A stretch of DNA of 64,000 nt from Victivallis vadensis (GCF_003096415.1 NZ_QEKH01000017.1:1-64000), one strand, 5' to 3'; shown: positions 34,260-42,884, numbered from the stretch's first letter. Translations and numbers: made by a program. Notes: generated from the sequence alone by a model not told the origin.

Positions 34260-34407
34260 CGCCGGCCTTTATGCGGCCATTTATAAAACATACCATCCAT
34301 TCAAGGAATATACAAATGAAACTCTGAAATTTTACGGTCCAGGCTCAATTCCGAGTTTACAAGTACCTGATCTGATACCGCTTTGTATCTTCCCATGCCG
34401 GAAATGT

Positions 34408-35409
34408 TCAATATGCAGGCCGTTCCCAGCAGTGACCCTTTGCCGCCTTGTAGAGCGCCTCCATCACGATGTTGCGGTCGGCGGCTTCGCAGGCGGAAAC
34501 CAGCGGCACATCCTTGCCTTCCAGCGCGTCGAGGAACAGCTCGAACGCATGAGGCAGGGCCTCCGGAAGCGGCTGCCACGGCGCTTTGCCGTCCGCCCCC
34601 TCCAGTTTCGGGGAGATCACGAACAGTTCCCCGTTCAGGATGTAGGCGAAGCCATCGGTGCCGCTGACTTCGCAGGTCACCGGGTTGGCCTGATCCACCC
34701 AGCCTCCCGCCAGCATCGCCACGGCCCCGTCCGAGAACTTCAGCAGCGCCGTGCCGGTTTCGTCGCACTCCGCCCCGTAGCGGCCCGTCACCGTGCGGAT
34801 GTCGGCAGTCACCAGTTCGGGACGGCCGAAAAGCCACATCAGAATATCCAGCGAATGTGTGCCGAGGTCGCCGAAAGCACCGCAGCCCGCGATCTTCGGA
34901 TCCGCCATCCAGCGGTAGTCGGTATCGAACCAGCCGCCCAGCGAACCCTGATGGCAGTTGCTGTGCCGGATCCGGGTGACCGTGCCGAACACGCCGTCGG
35001 CGATCATCTGCTTCAGCGCCCGGTGCGCCGGAAAGCCGCGCATGAAGTAGCCCGTCTGGAACAGCACGCCCGCCTCGCGGATCGCTTTGGCCATCTCCCG
35101 CGCGTCCGCCGCGGAAAATCCGAGCGGCTTTTCGACAAAGAGATGTTTGCCCGCCTTTGCCGCGGCCGGAACCAGCGCCGCATGGCGGTCGGTTTCCGAA
35201 CAGACCACCACCGCATCGACTTCCGGGTCGTTCCAGAGTTCTTCCGCTTCGCCGCAGATGCGGCAGCCGATCTCCTTCGCATACCGTTCGGCGCGCGCCC
35301 GGTCATGGTCCCAGAGGGAGACGACTTCGACGCCGGAACGTTCCTGCAGACGCTTCACGAAGTTCGGAGCGTGAATATGGGCGACGCCCGCCAGTGCAAT
35401 TTTCTTCAT
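34408..35409 (-). CDS. Gfo/Idh/MocA family NAD(P)-dependent oxidoreductase
   Basis: 333 aa. N-terminal Rossmann domain (KKIALAGVAHIHAPNFVKRL, with an atypical dinucleotide loop), then VEKPLGFS with the conserved EKP Lys-Pro motif, and GDLGTHSLDILMWLFG containing the catalytic His/Asp region. Family members oxidise or epimerise sugars, inositols or sugar acids. The start at 35409 has GGGAGA upstream. A strong terminator lies only 16 bp before the start codon (35426-35452), so expression depends on read-through or on a promoter inside that hairpin region. Confidence 0.85.
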   Translation of the reverse strand: MKKIALAGVAHIHAPNFVKRLQERSGVEVVSLWDHDRARAERYAKEIGCRICGEAEELWNDPEVDAVVVCSETDRHAALVPAAAKAGKHLFVEKPLGFSAADAREMAKAIREAGVLFQTGYFMRGFPAHRALKQMIADGVFGTVTRIRHSNCHQGSLGGWFDTDYRWMADPKIAGCGAFGDLGTHSLDILMWLFGRPELVTADIRTVTGRYGAECDETGTALLKFSDGAVAMLAGGWVDQANPVTCEVSGTDGFAYILNGELFVISPKLEGADGKAPWQPLPEALPHAFELFLDALEGKDVPLVSACEAADRNIVMEALYKAAKGHCWERPAY

Positions 35410-35425
35410 AGAATTTTCTCCCGAT

Positions 35426-35452
35426 AAAAAACATCCCGGCACGAAGCCGGGA
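35426..35452 (-). terminator. intercistronic terminator between the two oxidoreductase genes
   Basis: Stem TCCCGGC/GCCGGGA (35434-35452) with a 5-base loop, followed on the minus strand by TG and six T. It ends transcripts from the Lys-rich oxidoreductase gene or attenuates those entering the second. Confidence 0.75.
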
Positions 35453-35475
35453 CATCTGGTGAATAAGCTGAAAAC

Positions 35476-36615
35476 TTACTTGATCGGCACTTCCTTGCCG
35501 CCCTGCTCCGCGGAACGGTAGATGCCGTCGAGAATCTTCTGGACCGCCAGCCCTTCCTCGCCGGAAGCACGCAGCGGAGTCCCCTTCAGGATGCCGTCCA
35601 CCCAGTTCTGCAGCTTGCGCACGAACAGATAGACCCAATCCTTGTTCCAGTCGGGAGCGACGTAATCGGGGGTGATGTGGACCATCGCCCCGGCCTCGTC
35701 GGTGAAAATCTGCAGCGGGTCCCAGCAGCAGCCGCCCTTGTCGCCCATCGCGGTAAAGCGCCACTCGTCCTTGTCGATGTGCGCCGCGAAGCTCGATTCG
35801 ATCTGCATGATCATGCCGTTGTCGAAACGGATATGGCCGATCGCCAGGTCTTCGACCGTGTAGGTCTTGTAATCCCAGTTCGGCCACGCGCACATCACGT
35901 CGCTCTGCTTGTTGCCGAGGTAGGTCCAGCAGTTGCCGGTCGCGGCGACCGGTTTCGGGGAGCCCATGAAATAGTGCGCCATTTCCACCACGTGCACGCC
36001 GATGTCGATCATCGGGCCGCCTCCCTGCAGCTCCTTCTGGCCGAACACGCCCCAGTTCGGAATGCCGCGGCGGCGCAGCGCCTGGCATTTCACGAACATC
36101 ACGTTGCCGAACTGCCCCTTGTCGCGCGCATTGACCAGAAAATCGGTCTTGCTGTTGAAGCGGTGCTGGAAACCGACCGCCAGTTTGACCTTGTGCTTTT
36201 TGGCGGCGGCGATCATCTGTTCGCACTCGTCCGGGTTCATCGCCATCGGCTTTTCCACCATGATGTGGCAGCCGGCGGCGGCGGCGGCGAGCGCGGCGGG
36301 GCAGTGCACGCCGTTCGGGGTGCAGATGTCGACCGCGTCCGGCTTGACCGCCTTGAAGAGGTCGTCCCACTTCTCGAAGCACTGCTCCGGCTTCACACCG
36401 TATTTTTCCTGGTATTCGGTGAGCTTCGCGGGATTGATGTCGCAGAAGCCGACCAGTTCGACCTCCGGAATCTCCTTGTAAGCCGCCATGTGGGTCTGGC
36501 TGATTCCGCCGCAGCCGATGATGGCCACGCGCAGTTTCTTCGGAGCGGCCGGAGCCTTCTTTACCGCCGCCTTCTTGACCGGAGCTTTCTTAGCCGCCGC
36601 ACTTTTCGTTGCCAT
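35476..36615 (-). CDS. Gfo/Idh/MocA oxidoreductase with Lys/Ala-rich N-terminal tail
   Basis: 379 aa. Residues 1-27 are a histone H1-like tail made of KKAPVKKAAVKKAPAAPKK-type repeats. The enzyme follows: Rossmann motif LRVAIIGCGGISQTHMAAYK, the EKPMAMN motif, and GGGPMIDIGVHVVEMAHYF with the catalytic region. The tail is very basic and may bind DNA, RNA or polyanionic cell components; family members normally begin at the Rossmann strand. A promoter at 36748-36775 drives it with a ~125-nt leader. Sugar substrate unknown. Confidence 0.87.
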   Translation of the reverse strand: MATKSAAAKKAPVKKAAVKKAPAAPKKLRVAIIGCGGISQTHMAAYKEIPEVELVGFCDINPAKLTEYQEKYGVKPEQCFEKWDDLFKAVKPDAVDICTPNGVHCPAALAAAAAGCHIMVEKPMAMNPDECEQMIAAAKKHKVKLAVGFQHRFNSKTDFLVNARDKGQFGNVMFVKCQALRRRGIPNWGVFGQKELQGGGPMIDIGVHVVEMAHYFMGSPKPVAATGNCWTYLGNKQSDVMCAWPNWDYKTYTVEDLAIGHIRFDNGMIMQIESSFAAHIDKDEWRFTAMGDKGGCCWDPLQIFTDEAGAMVHITPDYVAPDWNKDWVYLFVRKLQNWVDGILKGTPLRASGEEGLAVQKILDGIYRSAEQGGKEVPIK

Positions 36616-36747
36616 GATTCGGATTCCTCCTTAGCAATACATGTTGTTTCACCGTTCCCGGCAACCGCCGACAAGCTACCGGAAACCAGACAGATCAAAC
36701 TGTTGTTCCGCCCCGTTTTCCTGCCGGAGCGGAGTCGTCCTGCTTCT

Positions 36748-36775
36748 ATTATACCGCACCATTCCGGGAATGCAA
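36748..36775 (-). promoter_or_regulatory. promoter of the Lys-rich oxidoreductase gene
   Basis: TTGCAT (36770-36775) and TATAAT (36748-36753), 16-bp spacing, minus strand. Confidence 0.65.
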
Positions 36776-36842
36776 GCCCCCAAAAGCAACCGATTGTAAT
36801 TTTCTTTTCCTTCTTTCTTTGCGAATCGTATTCTCCGCCGGT

Positions 36843-36871
36843 TTGCATTTCCCGGCAACGCGGGATATGTT
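36843..36871 (+). promoter_or_regulatory. candidate promoter of the acetyltransferase-lyase operon
   Basis: TTGCAT (36843-36848) and TATGTT (36866-36871), 17-bp spacing, about 48 bases before the GTG start of the acetyltransferase. No other signal is seen in the 36616-36919 gap apart from the divergent promoter. Confidence 0.45.
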
Positions 36872-36919
36872 GTTTCCCGCCGGAATGACTCCGGCGGCCC
36901 AATTCGGAAAGGAATCAAC

Positions 36920-37489
36920 GTGCGTACGCCACTGCCTGTCGACGACCTGCCGGTCGGCTGCGGAATCTCCGCTGCCGAGTTCGCCGCCCTCACCTGCTAC
37001 TGCAACGCTTCGGACAACGGCCCGGACGACGAACGCCGCGCCCGGCTGCTCGGTTTCGGCAACGGCGTCAAGGTCGCCCCCGGCGCGATCATCCGCATCG
37101 GCGACAACGAAATCGGCGAAAATTCCTTCATCGGCCTGTACGCCTACCTCAACGGCGACGTGCGGATCGGCAGGAACGTGCTGATCGGCCCCCACTGTTC
37201 GCTGCTGGCGGGCAACCACCGGTTCGACCCCGCAACGCAGGCGTTCACCCGCCGCGACCTCGCCCGGCCGATCACCGTCGGCGACGGCACCTGGCTCGGC
37301 AGCGGCTGCACCGTCACCAACGGAGTCGCGGTCGGCAGGTGCAACCTCATCTGCGCCAACGCCGTGATCACCCGCGACACCCCAGACTACGCGATCATGG
37401 CCGGAACGCCCGCCCGGCAGATCGGCAGGATCGATCCCGAAACCGGCGACTATATCTGGTTCGACCGCAAGACGGAGGAGTCCAGATGA
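36920..37489 (+). CDS. hexapeptide-repeat O-acetyltransferase (maltose/galactoside acetyltransferase type)
   Basis: 189 aa. Left-handed beta-helix repeats (IGENSFIGLYAYL, DVRIGRNVLIGPHCSLLAGN, ITVGDGTWLGSGCTVTNGV, CANAVITRD) and the C-terminal IMAGTPARQIGR. The catalytic His is in LLAGNHRF. Family members acetylate sugars with acetyl-CoA in the cytoplasm. The start is GTG with AAAGGA 6 bases before it. The stop overlaps the next start by ATGA, so it is coupled to a heparinase-type lyase. Confidence 0.87.
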   Translation: MRTPLPVDDLPVGCGISAAEFAALTCYCNASDNGPDDERRARLLGFGNGVKVAPGAIIRIGDNEIGENSFIGLYAYLNGDVRIGRNVLIGPHCSLLAGNHRFDPATQAFTRRDLARPITVGDGTWLGSGCTVTNGVAVGRCNLICANAVITRDTPDYAIMAGTPARQIGRIDPETGDYIWFDRKTEESR

Positions 37490-39582
37490 AGCAATTCCGC
37501 CAGAAGCGTTCGCCCTCCTCCATCTTCCCCGCGCCGGAAAACGGCGAGGTCGTCGAACTCAATCCCCTTTCCCTCCAATGGGTTGCGGAGCCGGGAATTT
37601 CCCTGTACCGGGTCCGCGTCGAACGGCTGCCGCAGCAGGAGACCGTCGCGGCGGGGACCACCGCGTACAACTACTTCCGGATCAGGCGGCTGCTCGCCCC
37701 CGGCCGTTACCGCTGGAACGTGGCCTCCGGCGACGCGGAGCTGGGCTGGCGCGAATTTGAAGTGCCGGCCTCCGCGCGGCCTTTCCTCGTGCCCTCCGCG
37801 CGCGAGGTGCTCGCCAGGGTGCCGGACATTCATCCGCGCCACATCCACTACCGGGCGGACCTGCCGGAGCTGCGCGAGCGCCACAAGCCGCAGTTGGAGA
37901 TCATCCGCCGCAATGTGAAACTCGCGCTGTCGCAGGGCTTTATGCGCTACCCGGACTTCTACCGCCCGGACGGGCGCATCGACTATCGCCGCGCCTTCGA
38001 CGAATCCCGGCAGTATTTCGACCGCAATCTGGTCGCCTGCGCGCTGGCCTTTTTGCTGCTCGACGACCGCGAAGCCGGACAGTACGCGCACGAAGCGGTG
38101 CTGCGTCTCTGCGAATGGAATCCGGCCGGCCCCGCCTCGGTCTACGGCCAGTGGGGCGACGAGATCGGCCTGAGCATCTGCCGGGTGCTGCCCGCCGTGC
38201 TGGACTGGACGTGGCATCTCTACACCCCGCAGGAGCTGAAGTGGGCCGCCGACACCCTCGCCCGCCATATGGAGCAGCTCTGGGAGCGCGTCACCGGCGC
38301 GGAGTTCCTCGCCCATCCCGGCAACAGCCACGTCGGGCGGCTGCCCGGCTACCTTGGGGAAGCGGCGCTGGTGCTGTACGGGACCATTCCCGACGAGACC
38401 GCGGAGCGGTGGCTCAACTATGCGCTCGAAGTGTACGGTTCGATCTTCCCGCACTATGGCGGCCGCGACGGCGGCTGGGCGGAGGGACCGTTCTACGCGA
38501 GCAGCTACACGAAATGGTATCTGCCGTTCTTTTTCGCGTTGGAGCGGCACTGCGGCTTTTCATTTCTGGAAAAGCCTTTCTACCGCAGGGTGTCGCAGTT
38601 CTTTCTGCACTTCGCGCCGCCGGGACAGGAGGCGCACCCTTTCGGCGACGGCAACTGGCCGACCGCCGACGAATGGCCCGGCTTCCAGGCGCAGGACCCC
38701 TTCGGCGTCTACGCGGAACGCTTCGGACCGCCGGAGGCGCGCGAATTCTCCCGGCAGCTGACCGGCGCCATCGACCGCTACGAACTGCATCTGCTCGACG
38801 TGATCCGCCCCCGGCCGCCTCATCCGGAGCCGGACGCGGCCGGTCCCGCCTCCGACAGCTACTGTTCGCGCGACACCGGCCTTCTGAGCATGCGCCGCTG
38901 CGTTGCCGATCCCGTCCATGACGTTGCGGTGCTGGCCCGCTGCAGCCGTTACGGCACTCCGAGCCACCAGCACGCCGATCAGGGAAATTTCGCGGTGCTG
39001 GCGGCGGGCAAGGCGCTGATCGCCCCCTCCGGCTCCTTCGGCTATATCTTCGGCGAAACCCACCACCGGGACTGGACGCAGCAGACCGTCGGGCACAACT
39101 GCATCCTCGCCGACGGCAAGGGGCAGCCCAAAGACAGCGCGGAAGCGGTCGGCGTGATCCTCGATTTTCAGGACGACGGCCGCCTCTGCCGCGCGGAATT
39201 CGACCTCTCCGCCGCCTACCGCATGTTGACGAACTATACGCGGACGCTCGAATTCGACCGGGAGGCGCTGCTGCTGCGCGTCACCGATGAGCTGGAGGCG
39301 CCCGGCGAAACCGTGATCGATTTCCGGCTCCACAGCTACGCCAGGCCGGTTGCGGAAAAGGAGCTGGTACGCCTGAGCCGTTTTCCCGCCTCGGCCGAAA
39401 TCCGGCTCCGCTCGACCGCCGGAGCCGGAACATTCAGCTGGACTGACCGTTTCCGCCATCCCGGCGGCGGGCCGGAATATCCCCCGGGACGGCAGTTATG
39501 CGACCAGTACCACCTGAACTGGCGCTTCCCCGCCTGCCGCCGGTTGCGGATCGACGCCGAATTTCGGATATTCCTCGCGTGA
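37486..39582 (+). CDS. heparinase II/III-type polysaccharide lyase
   Basis: 698 aa without an obvious signal peptide. N-terminal Ig-like part (residues 20-100), an alpha-toroid (about 110-440; WHLYTPQELKWAA, HPGNSHVGRLPGYLG, GGWAEGPFYASSYTKW) and the heparinase II/III beta-domain (SHQHADQGNFAVLAAGKALI, HRDWTQQTVGHNCILADGKG). Cleaves uronic-acid polysaccharides by beta-elimination in related proteins (alginate, heparin or similar). GGAGGAG supports the ATG at 37486; the longer frame reads through the acetyltransferase. The absence of an export signal suggests action on imported oligomers. Confidence 0.85.
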   Translation: MKQFRQKRSPSSIFPAPENGEVVELNPLSLQWVAEPGISLYRVRVERLPQQETVAAGTTAYNYFRIRRLLAPGRYRWNVASGDAELGWREFEVPASARPFLVPSAREVLARVPDIHPRHIHYRADLPELRERHKPQLEIIRRNVKLALSQGFMRYPDFYRPDGRIDYRRAFDESRQYFDRNLVACALAFLLLDDREAGQYAHEAVLRLCEWNPAGPASVYGQWGDEIGLSICRVLPAVLDWTWHLYTPQELKWAADTLARHMEQLWERVTGAEFLAHPGNSHVGRLPGYLGEAALVLYGTIPDETAERWLNYALEVYGSIFPHYGGRDGGWAEGPFYASSYTKWYLPFFFALERHCGFSFLEKPFYRRVSQFFLHFAPPGQEAHPFGDGNWPTADEWPGFQAQDPFGVYAERFGPPEAREFSRQLTGAIDRYELHLLDVIRPRPPHPEPDAAGPASDSYCSRDTGLLSMRRCVADPVHDVAVLARCSRYGTPSHQHADQGNFAVLAAGKALIAPSGSFGYIFGETHHRDWTQQTVGHNCILADGKGQPKDSAEAVGVILDFQDDGRLCRAEFDLSAAYRMLTNYTRTLEFDREALLLRVTDELEAPGETVIDFRLHSYARPVAEKELVRLSRFPASAEIRLRSTAGAGTFSWTDRFRHPGGGPEYPPGRQLCDQYHLNWRFPACRRLRIDAEFRIFLA

Positions 39583-39596
39583 AGTCGGGATTTCAC

Positions 39597-39650
39597 TTGA
39601 CAAACAGCGGAGTTGCCGCATATTAATTTAGAGAACTCTAACCGCTGTTT
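39597..39650 (+). promoter_or_regulatory. promoter with nested inverted repeats upstream of the methyltransferase
   Basis: TTGACA (39597-39602) and TATTAA (39621-39626), 18-bp spacing. TTAGAG-AA-CTCTAA (39628-39641) covers the transcription start and is enclosed by AAACAGCGG/CCGCTGTTT (39602-39610 and 39642-39650). This is a likely binding site for an unidentified regulator. Confidence 0.55.
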
Positions 39651-39670
39651 TTCATCAGGGGACACTATTC

Positions 39671-40312
39671 ATGTATTGGAATTGGAAACAGAATTTCGCC
39701 CGGCCGGGCGTTTATCCCGGCAGCTTTCTGGTTTTCTGGAAAATGAACCGCCACCACCGCCCCCTGCAGGAGTTTGCGATGCGCTTTTTCGAGTTGCCGG
39801 AAAAGGGGCGGGTGCTGGATGTTGGCTGCGGCGGCGGATCTTTCATCGCAATGATGCTGAAACGCGCGCCGGAGACTCAATTCTACGGGGTGGATTATTC
39901 CCCGGTTTCGGTGAAGAAATCACTGTCATTCAACCGCGGCGCGGTACGCGACGGACAGGTGAAGATCGTGCAGGGAAGCGTGTCGGCCCTGCCGTTTGAA
40001 CCGGATTTCTTCGATCTGGTCACCGCTTCGGAGACGATCTACTTCTGGCCCGATCCGGCCAATGACGTGCGTGAAGTCGCACGGGTGCTGAAGCCGGGCG
40101 GCGTCTTCGCGGTCTGCTGCGACGCGGCGGACAAGGAGGCCGCGAAAAAGTACACCGACCGGATCAGGGGAATGACCGTCTACACGCCGGAAGAACTTTC
40201 CGGTTTCCTCGCCGGCGCGGGCCTGACCGGAATCGAATGCCACTCCGACCCGGCTACCGGCATGGTCTGCGTGACCGGGCGCAAACCGGCAGGTTCCGGC
40301 AGCGAAAGCTGA
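39671..40312 (+). CDS. class I SAM-dependent methyltransferase
   Basis: 213 aa, Methyltransf_11 type. Motif I is VLDVGCGGGSF, followed by FYGVDYSP, LPFEPDFFDLV and VLKPGG (motif IV-like segments). Cytoplasmic. Substrate not readable; the neighbouring metal regulator and exporter hint at metal/metalloid stress but the methyltransferase lacks the three-Cys pattern of arsenite methyltransferases. It has its own promoter and operator-like repeats. Confidence 0.83.
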   Translation: MYWNWKQNFARPGVYPGSFLVFWKMNRHHRPLQEFAMRFFELPEKGRVLDVGCGGGSFIAMMLKRAPETQFYGVDYSPVSVKKSLSFNRGAVRDGQVKIVQGSVSALPFEPDFFDLVTASETIYFWPDPANDVREVARVLKPGGVFAVCCDAADKEAAKKYTDRIRGMTVYTPEELSGFLAGAGLTGIECHSDPATGMVCVTGRKPAGSGSES

Positions 40313-40339
40313 AATCCGCCCTCCCCGGAAAGAATGCAC

Positions 40340-40368
40340 TTGACAACGGCGGCATCCGGGTATACCGT
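40340..40368 (+). promoter_or_regulatory. promoter of csoR-like gene with GGGTATACC motif
   Basis: TTGACA (40340-40345) with TACCGT 17 bp downstream (or TATACC at 15). The -10 region holds GGGTATACC, similar to the GC-flanked palindromes bound by CsoR-family repressors, and related to the site at 40740-40763. Confidence 0.5.
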
Positions 40369-40395
40369 AAAGCACCGGAACAAACGAGGTATGCA

Positions 40396-40671
40396 ATGCG
40401 TCAATGTATGGATGCGGAGAATCTGCACCGCAGAATGAAAAAAATCATCGGCCAGCTCAACGCCGTCGACAAGATGGTCGATCAGGATATTCCCTGCGAA
40501 GATTTGCTGATCCAGATCAACGCGGCCAAGAGCGCGCTGCACAAGCTCGGCCAGATCGTTCTGGAGGGACACCTCCGCCACTGCGTCAAAGACGGCATCG
40601 AACACGGCGACGCCGACAAGACCATCGCCTCATTCGCCAAGGCGATCGAACACTTCTCGCGGATGTCGTAA
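40396..40671 (+). CDS. csoR: CsoR/RcnR family metal-sensing repressor
   Basis: 91 aa, all-helical DUF156 protein. Cys34, His59 and Cys63 (IPCED, GHLRHC) have the spacing of the C-H-C copper(I) site of CsoR. Such proteins dissociate from DNA when metal binds. GAGGT precedes the ATG at 40396. The next gene is a P1B-type metal ATPase, so this pair makes a standard metal-efflux control unit. A perfect terminator separates the two, so the ATPase has its own promoter. The exact metal is unproven. Confidence 0.88.
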   Translation: MRQCMDAENLHRRMKKIIGQLNAVDKMVDQDIPCEDLLIQINAAKSALHKLGQIVLEGHLRHCVKDGIEHGDADKTIASFAKAIEHFSRMS

Positions 40672-40696
40672 GCCGTTCTTTCCACGATACCCAGTC

Positions 40697-40732
40697 GCGC
40701 GGAAAAATTTTTCCGCGCATTTTTTTATTTTT
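40697..40732 (+). terminator. terminator after the CsoR-like gene
   Basis: A perfect 11-bp stem, GCGCGGAAAAA/TTTTTCCGCGC (40697-40718), followed by ATTTTTTTATTTTT. Confidence 0.85.
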
Positions 40733-40739
40733 CAGCTTG

Positions 40740-40763
40740 TATACCCATACCCCTATATGTATA
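40740..40763 (+). promoter_or_regulatory. CsoR-type operator candidate upstream of the P1B ATPase
   Basis: TATACCCATACCCCTATATG with flanking TA-rich bases. CsoR/RcnR-family sites are short C- or G-tracts framed by AT; the C-tract here and GGGTATACC before the csoR-like gene fit that pattern. Confidence 0.5.
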
Positions 40764-40807
40764 TTACAGATGAATTTTCCGCAACACGCAAAGGAGGTTT
40801 CCCGGAT

Positions 40808-42688
40808 ATGTCAGGCACAACATTCACAAGAGTCATCAGGAATGAAAGATATCGCGCGATCCTGCTTCTGGTTCCGGCCGGATTATCGCTGGGGGCCAGT
40901 TTCTTCCACCTCGGCGGGTTGCCGTTCGATGCCGCGTGGATCGCCATCGTGCTGTGCGGGATTCCGATTCTCAAAGAGGCGGGCATCGGCCTGTTCACCC
41001 GGTTCGACATCCGGGCGGACGTACTGGTGTCGCTGGCGCTGATCGCTTCGGTGCTCACCGATGAAATTTTCGCCGCAGGCGAAGTGGCGTTCATCATGCG
41101 GATCGGCTCCTTTCTGGAGGAGACGACCGTCGCCAGGGCGCGCGCCGGCATCGAAAAGCTGGTGCGCCTGACTCCCCGCACCGCCCGGCGGCTCACCGGC
41201 GGCCGGGAGGAGACGGTTCCGGCCGAACAGATAAGGCCCGGCGACCTGCTGCGGGTGCTGCCCGGCGAAACGATTCCCGTCGACGGCGTGATCGTGCGGG
41301 GCGAAACCTCCGTGGATCAGTCCGTCGTCACCGGCGAATCGCTGCCGGCGGATAAGCAGCAAGGCGACGAGGTGTTCAGCGGCACGGTGAACCGGTTCGG
41401 CGCTTTTGAGATGCGCGCCTTGCGGGAAGATGCCGACAGTTCCATTCAGCGGATCGTCCGTCTCGTGCAGTCCGCGGATGCGGGCAAGGCCCGGATCGTC
41501 GGGCTCGCCGACCGGTGGGCGACATGGATCGTCGTGATCGCGCTGGTTTCGGCGGGGGGAGTATGGTGGCTCACCGGGGAAATCATCCGCGCGGTGACGA
41601 TTCTGGTGGTGTTCTGCCCCTGCGCGCTGGTGCTGGCGACGCCGACCGCGATCATGGCGGCGATCGGCAACGCGACCCGGCGCGGCATCCTGATCCGGCA
41701 GGGCGATGCGCTTGAACGGCTCGCCGCGGTCAGGTGCGTCGTGTTCGACAAGACCGGCACGCTCACCTGCGGAACGCCCCGGGTGGCGGCGCTGCGCAAC
41801 TTCCACGAAAGTCTCTCCGACGACGAACTGTTCCGGCTGGCGGCGGCCGCCGAACTGCGTTCCGAACACCCGCTGGGAAAAGCCGTCGTGGAGGGATTCC
41901 GGCAGAAACATCCCGATGCCGTCATCCCCTCCCCGGACGAGTTTGAAATGGTTCCGGGACGGGGCGTCGCCGCGCGGGCCGAAGGCCGCCGGCTGCTGGC
42001 GGGAAATGAAAAGCTGCTCCGCGAAGGCGGCGTCGAACTCTCCGGCTTCGAGGCGGAAGCAGCCCTTGCCGCCGCCGAAGGAGCCACGGTGATCCGGCTG
42101 GCCGTGGACGGCCGGTTCTGCGGCCTGATCGTTCTGGCCGACCTGATCCGGGAGAGCGCGCCCGGTTGCGTCGCCGCACTGCGAACCCTGCGGCTCCGCC
42201 CGGTCCTGCTGACCGGCGACAACCGCGACGCGGCGCGCCATATCGCAGGACAGGCCGGGATCGGCGAAGTCCACGCCGGGTGCCTGCCTGAGGACAAACT
42301 CGGCTGGATCGCCCGCCGCCGGCAGGACGGCGAACCGGTCTGCATGGTCGGGGACGGCATCAACGACGCTCCGGCCCTGAAGACCGCCCATGTCGGTATC
42401 GCGATGGGAGGCATCGGCAGCGATATCGCCGTCGACGCCGCGGATATCGTGCTGGTCAACGACGATATCCGCCAGTTGCCGTTCCTGCTGCAGCTGGCGA
42501 AACGGACCATGAACACGATCCGGTGGAATCTGGCGCTGTCAATGGCATTGAATTTCGCATCGATCGTGCTGGCGGGCCTCGGCGTGCTGAATCCGGTCAC
42601 CGGCGCGCTGGTGCACAATGCCGGATCGGTGCTGGTCATCGTGAACTCCGCGCTGCTGCTGAGCTGGAAAGGCCAAGCCTTCCGCTGA
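40808..42688 (+). CDS. P1B-type heavy-metal translocating ATPase
   Basis: 626 aa. Motifs: TGES (phosphatase), the transmembrane CPC (VFCPCALVLATPT), DKTGTLTCGTP phosphorylation site, SEHPLG (HP motif), GDGINDAPAL hinge. There is no N-terminal metal-binding (CxxC) domain. The last helices read LALSMALNFASIVLAG and ALVHNAGSVLVIVNSALLL, unlike the copper (MSST) or zinc (Lys...Asp) signatures and nearer to the His-Asn-x-Ser type seen in CtpC-like pumps. Start chosen for AAAGGAGG 10 bases upstream of 40808. Most likely exports the metal sensed by the adjacent CsoR-like protein; the specificity stays open. Confidence 0.88.
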   Translation: MSGTTFTRVIRNERYRAILLLVPAGLSLGASFFHLGGLPFDAAWIAIVLCGIPILKEAGIGLFTRFDIRADVLVSLALIASVLTDEIFAAGEVAFIMRIGSFLEETTVARARAGIEKLVRLTPRTARRLTGGREETVPAEQIRPGDLLRVLPGETIPVDGVIVRGETSVDQSVVTGESLPADKQQGDEVFSGTVNRFGAFEMRALREDADSSIQRIVRLVQSADAGKARIVGLADRWATWIVVIALVSAGGVWWLTGEIIRAVTILVVFCPCALVLATPTAIMAAIGNATRRGILIRQGDALERLAAVRCVVFDKTGTLTCGTPRVAALRNFHESLSDDELFRLAAAAELRSEHPLGKAVVEGFRQKHPDAVIPSPDEFEMVPGRGVAARAEGRRLLAGNEKLLREGGVELSGFEAEAALAAAEGATVIRLAVDGRFCGLIVLADLIRESAPGCVAALRTLRLRPVLLTGDNRDAARHIAGQAGIGEVHAGCLPEDKLGWIARRRQDGEPVCMVGDGINDAPALKTAHVGIAMGGIGSDIAVDAADIVLVNDDIRQLPFLLQLAKRTMNTIRWNLALSMALNFASIVLAGLGVLNPVTGALVHNAGSVLVIVNSALLLSWKGQAFR

Positions 42689-42723
42689 CCGCATTGCAAA
42701 ATACCATTTTCCCCGCCTCCGGG

Positions 42724-42738
42724 CTTGCAATCCGCAAT
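42724..42738 (+). repeat. 15-bp sequence shared with the hairpin after opuAC
   Basis: CTTGCAATCCGCAAT, repeated exactly in inverse orientation at 45886-45900. With ATTGCAA upstream (42692-42698) it forms a weak stem. Nothing else is seen in the 196 bp between the ATPase and the opu operon. Confidence 0.5.
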
Positions 42739-42884
42739 ATCCGGAGGTACGGCTTCCGTTCCGTCCGTCTTCCTTCCTCCCCGATTCCGCCGGTTGGCAT
42801 GTATTCTGCTTTACTTCCAGCCATCGCGGATGCGGCGTGAGCCGGAAACTCCGCCGCGGCATCCGCCAACCGACAGGAGGAATC

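Noticed and set aside
34057-34296. 79-codon ORF through RNA-like copy B
   Set aside because: Copy A does not keep the same frame after the first residues, while the hairpin arms covary, so RNA structure explains the conservation better than coding.
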